A stretch of 64,000 nt of DNA from Meghimatium bilineatum (lineage: Eukaryota; Mollusca; Gastropoda; Stylommatophora; Philomycidae), in contig CM067298.1 in the NCBI GenBank assembly GCA_034231615.1, positions 32,308,127-32,372,126 of the forward strand. Direction: 5' to 3'. The stretch's first letter is position 1, and each line of letters begins with the position of its first letter. Below, one piece after another: positions 10,490-21,480 of this stretch. The translations under genes and the position numbers were made by a program. The notes under the pieces are model-generated. The model ran no database searches. It was not told the DNA's origin and saw only the letters and a list, made by a program, of their open reading frames with translations.

Positions 10490-12677
10490 TTATGTTATGT
10501 TATGTTATGTTCCTCCAGGGCCATAGACGGCGCATAGGGCAGAAACCATAGCTTTCCATTTCTGTCTTTGTGTTGCCAGGTCTTTCAATTGTTGCGTGTT
10601 GTTTAGGTTCATTGACATGCCTTCTCTATTAATGGTTCTTCGTAGAGTTTCTCTAGGTCTCCCTCTTCCTCTTACTCCAGGTGGCACCCAATATAGTGAT
10701 TGCTGGGGAATTCTTAGGCTGTTCATTCTGAGAACATGGCCGATGTAAGTCCAACGCCTTTGTCTAATGAAGGAAGATATATAGGTTTGTTTGCTTTCCT
10801 CTCTTATAGTAGTGTTAGATTTAAAGTCACTCCACTTAACGTTCAGAATGGTACGTAGGCATTTGTTTTCAAAGGAGTCGAGTCTTTTATCTGTGGCTTT
10901 TGTGGCTTTCCAACTTTCGCACCCATATGATAGAATAGGGATGATGTTGGAGTTAAATAACTTGAGTTTTGTGGTGTTTCTTAGTGTGTTTGACGTCCAT
11001 ATGTTGCGTAGTTTATTGAAAGCACCCGCTGCAAGGGCAATACGGTGTAAAATTTCTTTTGATGAGTCTCCATCCAATGCTAGATTGGTGCCTAAATATG
11101 TAAAATTGTTGACTTTTAATAATGGAACATTTTGAATTTCTATGTTGTCGTTGGATCTCGTAAAATCTAGTATATGAGTTTTTGATGTGTTGATTTTCAA
11201 CCCTATCTGATTTGAGTAGTGTTGGAGATTGTCAAGCTTAGATTGAGCATCTGTGTGGTTTGCGTTCAAAAGGGCTAGGTCATCTGCGTAGTCAAGATCT
11301 TCGAGAACGGTATTATTAATCCATTTTATTCCTGTCAGCTCATTTTCAGTGCTCTTTCTCATGACCCAATCAATAGCGACGCAGAAAAGTAATGGGGACA
11401 TGATGCATCCCTGTTTAACGCCCGTAACAACTTGGAACCATTCTGACTTCTCAGTGTTTGTTTGAACACAGCAATGTGAGTTGGTGTAGAATGCCTTTAT
11501 AACATTGATTATTTTAGTAGGAAAACCGTATTGCTGTAGAATATTCCATAACGTAGGCCGATGAAGACTATCAAATGCTTTTTCAAAGTCAACAAAGTTG
11601 ATTATGAGCGGGGATTGAAATTCGAGTGATTCTTCAATGATGATGCGAAGAGAAAATATGTTGTCTGTGCAGGAGCGAGCTGATCTAAAGCCTGCTTGTT
11701 CTTCTCTGAGTAGTTTATCAACAGCATTCTTTAATCTTTCCAATATGATGCTTAGGAAGACCTTGCCTATGACTGATAATAGGGTGATACCCCGCCAGTT
11801 GTTGCAGTCTGAGGGGTCGCCTTTCTTAGGGAGTTTGACGATGATACCGTCTTTCCATTGTTGAGGTGGATTTTCATTGCACCAGACATCATTCATAAGA
11901 GACAGCAAGTTTTGTAATGTGTTATCATCAGAAGCTTTAAGCATCTCACTTGTTATTTCGTCAACGCCAGCGGCTTTGTTATTTCTTAGTTTATGGATAG
12001 CATATTTTAATTCGGTGATAGAGAAAATTTCACATGATACTGGCATGGTTGTCATTTGTGTGTCATTGACAAAATCTGGAGTAGCTGTTGGTTGAGGTCT
12101 ATTTAATAGTTCATTAAAGTGTTCTGCCCACCTCTTTGTTTGGTCGTGGGTAGTTGATAATAGTTCTCCGTTTTTATCTTTGATGGGTACGTTGTTTGTT
12201 GTGACTGTTGTGTTACATAATTGCTTGATTATATGATGTAATGTTTTGCTGTTTCCATTCTTTGCGGCATTTTCTGCTTTTAATGATAATTCGTTTATAT
12301 GTGTTCTTTTGTCCTGTCGTGCGCTCTTTTTTATTTCTTTGTCCATCACATTATAATTCCCTCTAATTATGTCATATTTTACTGGTTCTTTAGTAGATAA
12401 AAGTTGTAATTTAACCATTTTTCTTAATTTGATTTTATTCCATGTTGTCTCGCTTAAGAATTTCTTTTTCTCACTAGTAGTATAACCCACAACTGAAACG
12501 GCTGCTTCTTTCATAGCATTTTTGATGTTGTCCCAAGATGTAGTTCTATTATCTATGAGATCTTCAGAATTGTCAGTGGAAAGATTTTGCAAAGCGGAGA
12601 AACGATTTTGCAATTCCAGCTTGTATGCGTTTTGAATGTTTTGTTCTAACAGGCGATTAGAATCTATTTACATGTCA
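10490..12677 (-). mobile_element. 5'-truncated LINE (family B) nested in another LINE
   Basis: The insert is bounded by a 13-bp duplication TATTACATACATG (10477-10489 and 12678-12690). Its 3' end on the minus strand is a run of (ATAAC)n, the short-repeat tail expected of several non-LTR clades. The host LINE frame (LLFITYM | DHINK) is continuous across the excised insert. The 5' end starts in the linker upstream of the RT, so the endonuclease is absent. A decayed relative lies at 41810-42000. Confidence 0.93.
10505..12613 (-). CDS. LINE reverse transcriptase, intact 702-aa ORF
   Basis: A non-LTR reverse transcriptase without stops or frameshifts. Residues ~200-300 hold the fingers region (NNKAAGVDEIT, then NNWRGITLLSVIGKVF). 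Residues 340-349 are motif A (FVDFEKAFDS, catalytic Asp 342), 397-410 motif B (TGVKQGCIMSPLLF) and 440-449 motif C (LDYADDLALL, Asp 444 and 445). Thumb and C-terminal blocks follow: YLGT, SYGCESW at 562-568, RRWTYIGHVLR at 619-629 and GRGRPRETLRR at 649-659. No endonuclease or RNase H is present. The frame stays open 5' of the annotated Met into the truncation point, so Met 1 is probably internal to the parent protein. The intact frame argues for a fairly recent insertion. The clade is not assigned with confidence. Confidence 0.9.
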   Translation of the reverse strand: MQNRFSALQNLSTDNSEDLIDNRTTSWDNIKNAMKEAAVSVVGYTTSEKKKFLSETTWNKIKLRKMVKLQLLSTKEPVKYDIIRGNYNVMDKEIKKSARQDKRTHINELSLKAENAAKNGNSKTLHHIIKQLCNTTVTTNNVPIKDKNGELLSTTHDQTKRWAEHFNELLNRPQPTATPDFVNDTQMTTMPVSCEIFSITELKYAIHKLRNNKAAGVDEITSEMLKASDDNTLQNLLSLMNDVWCNENPPQQWKDGIIVKLPKKGDPSDCNNWRGITLLSVIGKVFLSIILERLKNAVDKLLREEQAGFRSARSCTDNIFSLRIIIEESLEFQSPLIINFVDFEKAFDSLHRPTLWNILQQYGFPTKIINVIKAFYTNSHCCVQTNTEKSEWFQVVTGVKQGCIMSPLLFCVAIDWVMRKSTENELTGIKWINNTVLEDLDYADDLALLNANHTDAQSKLDNLQHYSNQIGLKINTSKTHILDFTRSNDNIEIQNVPLLKVNNFTYLGTNLALDGDSSKEILHRIALAAGAFNKLRNIWTSNTLRNTTKLKLFNSNIIPILSYGCESWKATKATDKRLDSFENKCLRTILNVKWSDFKSNTTIREESKQTYISSFIRQRRWTYIGHVLRMNSLRIPQQSLYWVPPGVRGRGRPRETLRRTINREGMSMNLNNTQQLKDLATQRQKWKAMVSALCAVYGPGGT

Positions 12678-13045
12678 TATTACATACATGGACCATATAA
12701 ACAAAACAGCAAATTCTAATCAAACAAATGAACTGCTTTTTGCAGATGACCAAGTTTTATTTCACAACAGTATTAAAAACCTGCAAGACCACCTAATCAT
12801 AATAGACACAACAGGCAAGCAATTTGGAATGAAAATCAACATAGACAAAACAGAAGTAATGAATATTGCAAGAGAACAGGAGAACATCAACATACAGATA
12901 AACAATAAACAACTAAAACAACTGGATGAATTTAAATATCTGGGCTGCACATTGAGATATGACAACAAACACGGAGCAGAAATAAACGTAAGATGTAATA
13001 AGGCCTGTCAGGTAATTGGGTAATTAACACCTTTACTAAAAAGCA

Positions 13046-13173
13046 CATGCCGAAATCGGATGTGCTAGGCCTACAAGGCGCATAACGGTGGCACAACGTA
13101 ATCACGCTCCCGGCGGAAATCGCACGGATATCCGTGATGGTTACAATGGAGCGAACGAAAAACAAACAAACAA
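13046..13173 (+). mobile_element. 128-bp SINE core with (AAAC)n tail and TSD
   Basis: Flanked by ACTAAAAAGCA (13035-13045 and 13174-13184). The 5' part CATGCCGAAATCGGATGTG..AGGCGCATA matches the core of SINE1/SINE2 (CATGCTGAAGTTGGATGTG..AGGCGCATA). The 3' half is unrelated to those families and ends in (AAAC)n rather than (GAA)n. Excision restores the host LINE frame. Confidence 0.85.
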
Positions 13174-13664
13174 ACTAAAAAGCAAACATTGTACACTAGA
13201 AACAAAGAAAGCGCTATTCAACACCATTTTTTTTTACCAACGTTGCGTTATCAGTGTCAAACTTGGACATTAGATTCTAGAACAATTCATAAGATAACAC
13301 CACTGAAATGAAATATGTGAGACGTATGATTGGAGTTAGCTTGAGAGACAAAATAAAAAATGAAGCACTAAGGAAACAATTTGGGATCAAGTCAACAATA
13401 GAATACATCCAGAAACAACAAGTTAAATGGTTCGGCCACATAACCAGACAGAAAGAGCAAAGTATTATCCAAAAAACCCTTAACAAACGATACGAAAACA
13501 GTCGACCTATTGGACGCCCTCGTAAAAGGTGGATAGATAGTGTATTAGAGACACGGAAACATAACAGCGGAAGAGGCAAATAGAAGGCAAAAGACCGTAC
13601 ACCCACTCTCCCCTCAACACCGAAAAGTACATGAGGATAGAAAGAAGAAGAAGAAGAATTACAA

Positions 13665-14232
13665 TCCTGCTTTCTGATTGCTTTATAGTAATTTCCACTG
13701 TTGCCAATGAACGAATTAATGTAGCCTAAATAATTAACGTGTTGTCTTTTTTTATAATTGTTGATAGAAATAGACAACTTAGTTTTTTACTTTATAACTT
13801 GCCATTATTTTAGTTTTGCTTTTATTCATTTTATTTTCAAGTTTCATTGTGTCTTTTTACATAATTTATTTGAAAAATAAGTATATTCTATTTAATTGGC
13901 ACTTATGATGAGATAGGATTTCGCTGCTGTCAACCGCTGACATGAGTACAATTTGGTTATATAAGAGCATCTACAATGATGAGGTTATTGTTTAGGGTCT
14001 TGTCTATAAGCCACTATCAAAAATAATGGGGGAAGGGGAGAATTAGTCTTATTTCCAAGACCTCCTAAGAAGTTAATAACTAGTTGATTGTGCATTAAAT
14101 GTAATTTTTTATTGTCTTGATTAGTGTTGTGGTGCCAGCAGATCTGATTTCCGGCTGACTTCGCCTCTGATTTTGATATTCTAAGCTGTTGTGTTGTTAT
14201 TCATCTCACACATTCCTCACGATACTCTCTGC
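13665..14232. other. No gene seen
   Basis: AT-rich sequence without coding motifs or clear repeats. Confidence 0.4.
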
Positions 14233-14235
14233 ATA

Positions 14236-14470
14236 TGTAAAAGTAAAGGTAAGCTGAGTTATGAACCAGCTTCACAGCACGCAGTTTTCTTATAAGTGAT
14301 CAGCTCATAAGATTTCTCATAAATCAGTGACCGACCAGAATCGACCTGACTATCCCACTTGCCCGGTAGCGATGGCGCCATTCCTCGACCTTCCCAGAGC
14401 ATGAGTCGTGATATCCAACTTTTCTAGTGGCTGGGTGAATAACGAGATAATTTTTTTAATTTCAGACCGA
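14236..14470 (-). repeat. Dispersed repeat, SINE-like (partner of 6540-6785)
   Basis: Starts on the plus strand with GTAAAAGTAAAG, which read on the minus strand is a CTTTACTTTTAC tail like that of family T SINEs. GTTATGAACCAGC and the blocks shared with 6540-6785 follow. The minus strand carries GGTCGATTCTGG, a possible B-box relic. Confidence 0.45.
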
Positions 14471-14899
14471 TGTTGGTCGGTGGGCAAGTTACTTTACACT
14501 ACCGTGGGATGTCTACATCAAACTGTCTGACAGCTGTGTCTTTGACTCGTACCGCGTCTATTGCTTTACATATAATGTTTAATAATGCGAATTAGATGCA
14601 AAGGGAGACCCATGTTTTTTCAGTGCATCTCCCAGAAGTTGGTGCTGTACCCAGTTCAAAGCTTATACAATCAATACAATTCGCTTACACATATTTAATT
14701 GTACATATCTCTATATTTCTCCTATTAACGATATTTTCAATGGTTTCTCTCTCGTTTCTAAAATCTACCCGTACTTATTTAGTCCTGCTTCTACATTCTG
14801 GTGTGTTCATCTTATGATGATATTAGATAGAACCGTACTTGTCTGGCTGCTTAATGCAATAGTCTGTAATTTACACATCGGTTCAGATTTCCATTCTTC

Positions 14900-15110
14900 G
14901 GAATCGGTGTGTATTGATCTGGTCCACTCTTTTACAACAAGTCACTGCTTCTGATCTTGGTGCAGAGGGCGTGATAAAAGCGTGTAGAGTTTTATCGTCT
15001 GCTTGAATTAATTCTACGGTTATATTATCACATCCTGGTAATTTCCTTACCCCGCCTGGTTCGTGATGGTTTATCTGGTTTCATCTAAGCTGAACAAGCA
15101 TGTCACCAGG
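14900..15110 (-). pseudogene. LINE RT fingers fragment
   Basis: The minus strand reads KLPGCDNITVELIQADDKTLH, the degenerate form of the KAPGxDxITxELIKA block that opens LINE RT domains. No further RT motif is readable, so this is a short relic. Confidence 0.55.
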
Positions 15111-15349
15111 AAAAATAGTATGTAGGACTTAATGGTGTAGTAATATAATGTTTTCTGGAGCGCTAAAGATGATTATATATATTTACCTTTCTGTGCTCTC
15201 TGTGCAGCATACGTCCTCAACTTGTCCCATCTGTAAGAATTACTTCCAACTTGTTCATGCTTTAATAGCCCTTTTGGTATTTATATTCAACTCTTTTTTC
15301 CAGGTAGGTCTTGGTCGACAATTTATATGCAGTGTTCCAGAACAATGAT

Positions 15350-15945
15350 TGTCTTAGAACGTTTTATTTTGGTCTTATTAGTGTGTATCCTATTCATCTC
15401 CATCTCCTGTTCTTGAGTCTTTATTATTGATAAAATTGAACATAGTGAAGCACTTCAATTGGTTCCATATTGGTGATCTTATCATACATCTCAAACCTTC
15501 AGTTCTATGCAAGCATCCATTGAGGAAATATTGCAATTTTCAAAACAAAATAATTTATTTTCAGGGGAGAGGGACTTATTGTCCATGTTTCTAAACCATG
15601 CAATAGTACCGAGTCAATATATGAGTTGAATATTCTTAGTTCTGTATTTGATTTATCTTTTGCATTTATTTTCATAGTACTTTCTTTTGTGTTTGTATAT
15701 TCAAATCATTTTGTTGTTATTGGTCATTTGGAATGTTCATAAGTTGTTCGATATTGTTGATTCCAAGAGTATCCTGAAGAGAACAATTGATATCCTAAGA
15801 GGAAGAAAATTGTAGATTGATAATATTAAAGACTAGTTAGGATTAAGACTATCCACATTCATAAAACGAGGTATGAACAAAGAGGAAAGATGTGATGTTT
15901 GTGTTGATGGTTCACGCTACGACCCTGATTGGCTGCGGGTTTGAT
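15350..15945 (-). mobile_element. LINE C-terminal/3' fragment (family D), second copy
   Basis: The minus strand near 15430-15380 reads RLKNRRWR (stop) IGYTLIRPK, the same C-terminal block as at 9210-9060. The stretch 15455-15945 is colinear with 9385-9840 and lacks the SINE found there, so it acts as an approximate empty site. Confidence 0.65.
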
Positions 15946-16037
15946 GATGACGACGACTTGATTTCGTTTCTTTTGATGTCCATATATATCCTAATGTAAT
16001 GTATACTTCCTCTTTTATTTCATATATTCATGTGCAT

Positions 16038-16148
16038 GTATGTTATCTCCTCTATTTCTATGTTCCTGCTACATGTATGTTATCTCCTCTATTTCTATGT
16101 TCCTGCTACATGTATGTTATCTCCTCTATTTCTATGTTCCTGCTACAT
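16038..16148. repeat. 37-bp minisatellite, 3 copies
   Basis: Three near-identical units (GTATGTTATCTCCTCTATTT plus CTATGTTCCTGCTACAT) at 16038, 16075 and 16112. Confidence 0.95.
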
Positions 16149-16154
16149 GTATAA

Positions 16155-16740
16155 TACAACCTCCTGCGGGGAGGTTTCATCTGCAGTAATCTGGTTTCCA
16201 ATTCGCTGCATTTATTTATTTTTTAAACTATTTAAACTTTCCCGTTAAGGAGTTGCAGGGAGTTTGCAAATAACAAAATAACTGTGGGATAAAGACGACA
16301 TGTCCTTGCTGTCGCCACGTCATGTACATGGTTTTTTTTATTTTAAAATTTACCCTATGGCAGAAATAACTCAGTTTTTACTGGGGTCGAACCCTAAACC
16401 TCACGGTTGTGACACCAACGTTGTAACCTCTCAGCCATGCCCTAACATCATTTATTATCAGGGTATATTGAAGCCGCTACGGTGGTATTGACATACTCCA
16501 TCCAAAATTCCTTTAGCCACATCCTATAACCTGCATGACAGGTGACAGTTTTGTTAATCTTCCCTTTTGAGTTTTGGCACGACCAGGTATCAAACTGATT
16601 ATATTTAACCCAAATAACTTTCTCCAATGTTAATTTTCTACAATGTTACTTGTGAAACTACCGGTTGTCTGTGATCTCATATTCGGGATATTGTAATGAT
16701 ATCTTTGCATAATATGCTCAGACCCCCATTTAGCTTATCA
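16155..16740. other. No gene seen
   Basis: Unassigned sequence. An open frame at 16300-16491 has no recognisable domain. Confidence 0.4.
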
Positions 16741-16747
16741 CATATCA

Positions 16748-16858
16748 GAGATCTAAGTTAAGGGATTAATCTAAAGTTAAGGGATTAATGGATAAATACA
16801 GATCTGAAATATGGGATTAATGGAAACACAAATCTAAAATTATGGGATTAATGGAAAC
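16748..16858. repeat. Degenerate tandem repeat around GGGATTAAT
   Basis: The word GGGATTAAT recurs four times with ATCTGAAAT/ATCTAAAAT spacers of varying length. It ends at the border of the LINE relic at 16860. Confidence 0.7.
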
Positions 16859-16859
16859 A

Positions 16860-17205
16860 AGGTTTATACATATTTCTTTTAATAATGATTTTTTCATACG
16901 TAGTGATGTTTCTTTCCCATGAAGTTCTCCATATTCGTCTATGTATCCACACCTCAAAGGCATTAACTCTGTCTTCTAGTTGTCTATTCATTGTCCATGT
17001 TTCTGAGTCATACATTAATATAGAATAGATGTAACATTTTATACTTCTCATTTTTAGCTTGTTTGTAATTTGTTTAGATATCAATATTTTCCGCATGTCA
17101 TTGAAAGTACTTTTAGCCATTCCTATGATTATATGCTGCACTGCGACAAGCCGTGTCGTCGTTAACTCCGAAGTGGATATTGTCATGACGTTCCTGAACA
17201 TGTGA
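16860..17205 (-). pseudogene. LINE thumb/C-terminal fragment (family C relative)
   Basis: The open frame on the minus strand reads AKSTFNDMRKIL, CYIYSILMYDSETWTMN, LEDRVNAFEVWIHRRI and WERNITTYEKII. This corresponds to the CYxxxxLLYGCETWTL..R.xAFExWxxRR region of LINE ORF2. It has no RT palm. Confidence 0.75.
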
Positions 17206-17475
17206 GGGATACTACAGATTATAATCTACTTCATTACAGTAGACTAGGCATTGTACTGCTGCAGACTTCATCATAGCAAAGATCATATTTATTATTGCTT
17301 CATTAACCAGCACTAGTATTTATTACAGTGCTTAACAGTAAGGGCAAACAACATTCTTGATCATTAGGATTCCTGACCGTGACTAGCAGACATTGATAGT
17401 CTCTGCAATCTTTGTGTACACATAGATCATGTACAAAATATAATGTACATAAACAGATTCAGCACATTGTCCATA

Positions 17476-17722
17476 TTTCTTCTTCTGCCTTCGTTCTCAG
17501 ACTAGTGCATCTTAGCAGGATGTAGTCTGGAGAACGAAATACATTGTGTCATAGTTCATATCTTTATTATGAAATATGCGCCTCTTTGTCTAACACATCC
17601 GACATCAGCAAGTATTCTTTGTTACCTTGACTCTCGATGGTATGAGACAGTCAACTCCACCTCCAAATCCCTCTTAGTCCACTCCTACAATATGCACGGC
17701 AAGTAACAGTGTTCCTATTATT
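17476..17722 (-). mobile_element. SINE1, long form
   Basis: Plus-strand text begins with TTCTTCTTCTGCC (reverse of a GAA tail) and AGCAGGATGTAGTCTGGAGAA. It continues through the reversed core ATGCGCCTCTTTGTCTAACA and CATCCGACATCAGCA to the 5' module (CCTCTTAGTCCACTCCTACA, AACAGTGTTCC). The 5' module is what distinguishes SINE1 long from the short forms. Confidence 0.8.
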
Positions 17723-17729
17723 TGATTTC

Positions 17730-20068
17730 ATTCCTGGCCTCGGCAATACAAGGGCAAGAATATGTTTCAAATATTACAAATATCACATGCAGTATACAGC
17801 CACAGTGTCAATGGCTTTTGGAGATTCTGTTGAGTCTCGAATCTTACTCAGTATATAACACAGTTAAATACAAAACAAAACCTTTGTTTCTTGTCCACAT
17901 TATATAAATTTATTGAGGAATACGGTGTTATGTCCCTATTTGTTTCTTGATAGGCAGCATCGCCCTTAATGTTTTTATTTTCCCAGAAGATATCGCACTC
18001 ATTTCCTTAGACTAGGTTGATCCACGAATTGTTAGGAATCTAAAACATGTTTACGTTTGAACTGAAAACTGAGCCATGGATGACTTACCTAGGAATTCAA
18101 GACACTAATCTACTGTACATGTGCAGTATAGATTGCAGTAAACGTATATACAAAAGATAAAGTATCACGAATAAATTAGTGCAACTTTATACAGTAAGTA
18201 TTTTTTTTAATCAACCATTTAGCGAAATTTTCATCAAACATAGAAAAAATTTTTTTATTTTTTTAATTATGAAATTGAATTATCATATAGTTTTAGTCTG
18301 AATTGTTCATTTTTGTGTGTCCAGAAATATACTGCATGAAATAAAAGTGTCCACGTGAATTACGTAACGTATAAAGAATGGTTAGGTGTATGAGAATATA
18401 CACGGAGAAAAATAGTGCAATATCAAAGTAATTGTGTTGACATAAAGAATAAATGTTTATGAGTAATAACAGAAAGCTGAAACACTAAGAAAAAATCTGA
18501 AATAAAACATTAACAATAAATACAGTAGTCTAAAATTGTATCCAATGGTCAATAAAAACGTACATTCTAACTTGCTAACAAGCTAAATAAAAATATCAAA
18601 TTTGTATGACAGATATGATCCTTAACAAAATGGCAAAGAGAAAATTAAAAAACCAGCCAACCAAAAGTTCTGTAAAACGTCTTCATCAAAGGTATGCCAG
18701 AGAAACATTAGTCTAATACTGAAAATAAAACGTCCTGGCTCAGGGATAAAAAGTGAGCTATACTCTGTAGGAATTCTACCATCATCGGGAGATCTATTTG
18801 GTTTGTGTCTTTACTATTTAGTAAGGAATGTTTATATATATTCAGATATTAAAAGAGTCTCCACTATAACAAAAATGCTGGTACTGCAAAATTACCCAAA
18901 TGTTCTGTTTTACTATTTTTATGTGCTTATGTGGTGTATTGTCAACATTTTGCACTAAAATTGTCTATACCAATATTATATTGTGAGATGTGATTTATCT
19001 ATTTCAGCATTGAAATCTGTATAGTGGGAGTCATATTCTGCATTATCTCCATCATCTGAAATCCTTCTCTGTGTTTTCACTATCATTTATTGTTGTTAAA
19101 CATTGCAATGAGGTGTTTTATACCCGCCTTTTAGTATGGTCATGCAACTATTCATAGATTTCCATCCATGTGAGCAGGATTACGATAAGCTCAATTACAT
19201 TTTGCACAATGAAAATTCAGTTTTAATTGAAATATCATGAGATGCAAATTCAGTTTTGGTATTTTGTTTCTAAAGAAGCTACAAACACAAAACTTAACTT
19301 CCTATAGATCGTACAATATTCGAGAAACTCTGTTGTTGTTTTTTTTCTTTTGGTCCCAGAAGATCAAAGAGTTTTTGTGTCCTTTTGAGCAATGGGAAGG
19401 TTTCTCCAGAACTTTATTTCCTGCACTGAAAGTTCCAACTCTCAGATGAGTGCAATGCTTTGAAAATATGGCTTCTACTCAGACAAAATAAACATATAAT
19501 TGTAAAGAAATGTGAAGCTTCACAAACAGAAAACCTCACTATGTATTCATGTTATCTACTAAGAGTTTTCCTACTGCATGATGGTTGACCTTGTGTACAT
19601 CATTATGAAACATTCAGACCTTCCTCATGTAAACTTAACTTTCATCATTGCAATGTATATTTGGAAATTATATGTTAATACTGTGTCTTGTATTGCTCTA
19701 ATTATACATACCATCTGGAAAAAATTGAATATTTCCTAACTATAAAATGGCAATGTAATTTTGAATTTTCATGAACTAACTAATACAGTTCATGAACTAA
19801 CTAATATAGTTCATGAACTAACTAACACAGTTAAAAGTTAAAATAAGTATAAATATTATGAACATAACATATGTTCATATTACTCTCAAATTCAAAACCA
19901 ACTTGATAAAGGCCTACATATTTAATACTGTGTATCATCATATTTTGTTATTATTGTGTACTTGCTAAATAAGTATCATATTATATCTTATGGCTTACTG
20001 TATCAGATTATTTTATTATGTTATCAGATTCCATGATCAAATATCACATGACAATTTCATGATTAATA
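17730..20068. other. No gene seen
   Basis: AT-rich sequence with no coding motif. A small 21-bp tandem repeat is listed separately at 19770-19832. Confidence 0.4.
19770..19832. repeat. 21-bp tandem repeat, 3 copies
   Basis: Three units of CATGAACTAACTAATACAGT plus T, with single-base differences. Confidence 0.95.
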
Positions 20069-20079
20069 AACTAACTTCT

Positions 20080-20218
20080 TCTTCTTCTTCTGCGTTCGTT
20101 CTCAAACTCCTGCAGATAAGCAGGATGTAGTCCGGAGAATGGAATGCGCTGTGTCACGGTTTACAGCATTGCTGCGTTATCTGCGCCTTTCGGTCTGACA
20201 CATTCGACTTCAGCATGC
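20080..20218 (-). mobile_element. SINE1, short form, with TSD
   Basis: A 10-bp duplication ACTAACTTCT (20070-20079 and 20219-20228) flanks a reversed element with TTCTTCTTCTGCG at its tail side and CGACTTCAGCATG at its 5' end. The 5' end coincides with the 5' end of other short copies (13046, 56305 and the SINE2 copies), which makes a real short subfamily more likely than random truncation. Confidence 0.85.
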
Positions 20219-20229
20219 ACTAACTTCTA

Positions 20230-20974
20230 ATTTCTTAAGAGTCTGGCAATGAAGTCCTGTTCTCTCATGTAAGCAAACTGCAAAGTTCAGGCCTAAACAT
20301 ATTTTCACTATATAAGACAGACTAAAGATAGTACTGTAAAATAATAGACCCTAGTATGCCATAGAAATCACACAGTACTAAGTCTCAACTTTCATACTGA
20401 GATAAGGGGGGGGGGGGTGGCAGTGCTCACTCACTGTGTTTATCTTAATAACAGATGTATAAATGTGTGTCTTACTGGCACAGTTGGTTAAGAGATTGAA
20501 GGAGTCTGACATTGCTTGGTGAGATAGGTGATGGAAACGTTTGAGGGGTAGAATGAAAAAGATGCACAATCGACAGGCTATGGGAATTATTAGCATACAT
20601 ACCAGTAGTCATCTGCTGAAAAATACACACCTTCTATTAGGATGTCCAGAGTGTATCGGTGGTTAACGACTACAAGCAGAATCCACACAAAAAAACCATC
20701 ATACATGAAGATTTTGATTATTGATGTGATTTTCGCTGGTCACTACGTATATTATTTACTTTGTTTCGCCGTCCAACGAAATGCACGAAAATTACCAAAA
20801 ACATGACGCGTGAAGGTTTGTTTTGATTCTGCGTGTAGGTCTGTACTGATGATAGCAACGGTTTATCCGTTCAGAATATCATTTTCACTTGTACATCTAG
20901 GTCAACTGAAAAGCATTTGTTCTGAGATTTGCACCCAATAATATTTGAATGCTACTTGGCAGTACTAGTAATAC
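20230..20974. other. No gene seen
   Basis: Includes a (G)n run near 20406. No exon or repeat family recognised. Confidence 0.4.
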
Positions 20975-21480
20975 CTGGCAGACAACGCAACCACCAACAC
21001 CTACAGTGTTTTTAATCAGACTCTCAGAATATGCTGCACAAGATAGAAAAATGCATGATAAGAAAAGAGTGGAACGCTCTTCTCAACAACGCCCAGAGCA
21101 TCACATGGATCTACTGCCCTGGTCATGGTTGAGTCAGAAACAATGGAAGAACTGACACATTGGCAGGTAAAGCTATAGTGTAGAGCGGATTTAATTCATT
21201 AGAGCAGTTATAGATACACTACAAAATGATGAATAAGATGGTGAGAATGGCAATTTAGATGTCGTCCAGGGAATGCTAATAATGAATGTGACCAGGTTAG
21301 AGGGAGGAAAATGCATCCTCACTAGAAAGACTAAAAGAATCAACAACTGACTGGGACACTAAGCTTATATACTTTTAAATATCTGACGTAATGGCAAGCA
21401 GACAATTTATCGGAATGCCCCTTGTGCAGTGATGCTGGTTCCGAATCAAGAATCAATCTGGCTGTAAACGAACACTGACT
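20975..21480 (+). pseudogene. LINE RNase H fragment (family I)
   Basis: The plus strand reads MLHKIEKCMIRKEWN, then an [10 protein letters not shown] block and RTDTLAGKAIV after a break. These correspond to [31 protein letters not shown] and [10 protein letters not shown] of the LINE at 50340-52510. It is frameshifted and covers only the end of the RNase H domain and the tail. Confidence 0.75.

Larger units (their letters stand above)
10385..13660 (+). mobile_element. LINE copy (family A relative, GAA tail) split by two later insertions
   Basis: The RT frame starts near 10395 (VRTTAGYTEDFVISTG), reaches GCVLSPLLFITYM at 10489, and resumes at 12691 with DHINKTANS, LLFADDQVLF (RT motif C, FADD), FGMKINIDKTEVM and FKYLGCTLR. 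It is cut again at 13046-13173, then continues KSKHCTLETKKALFNTI and, from 13308, the C-terminal SLRDKIKNEALR, VKWFGHITR and GRPRKRWID. The element ends in (GAA)5 at about 13643-13658. Everything 5' of motif B is missing. Removing the two insertions rejoins the reading frame. Confidence 0.85.
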
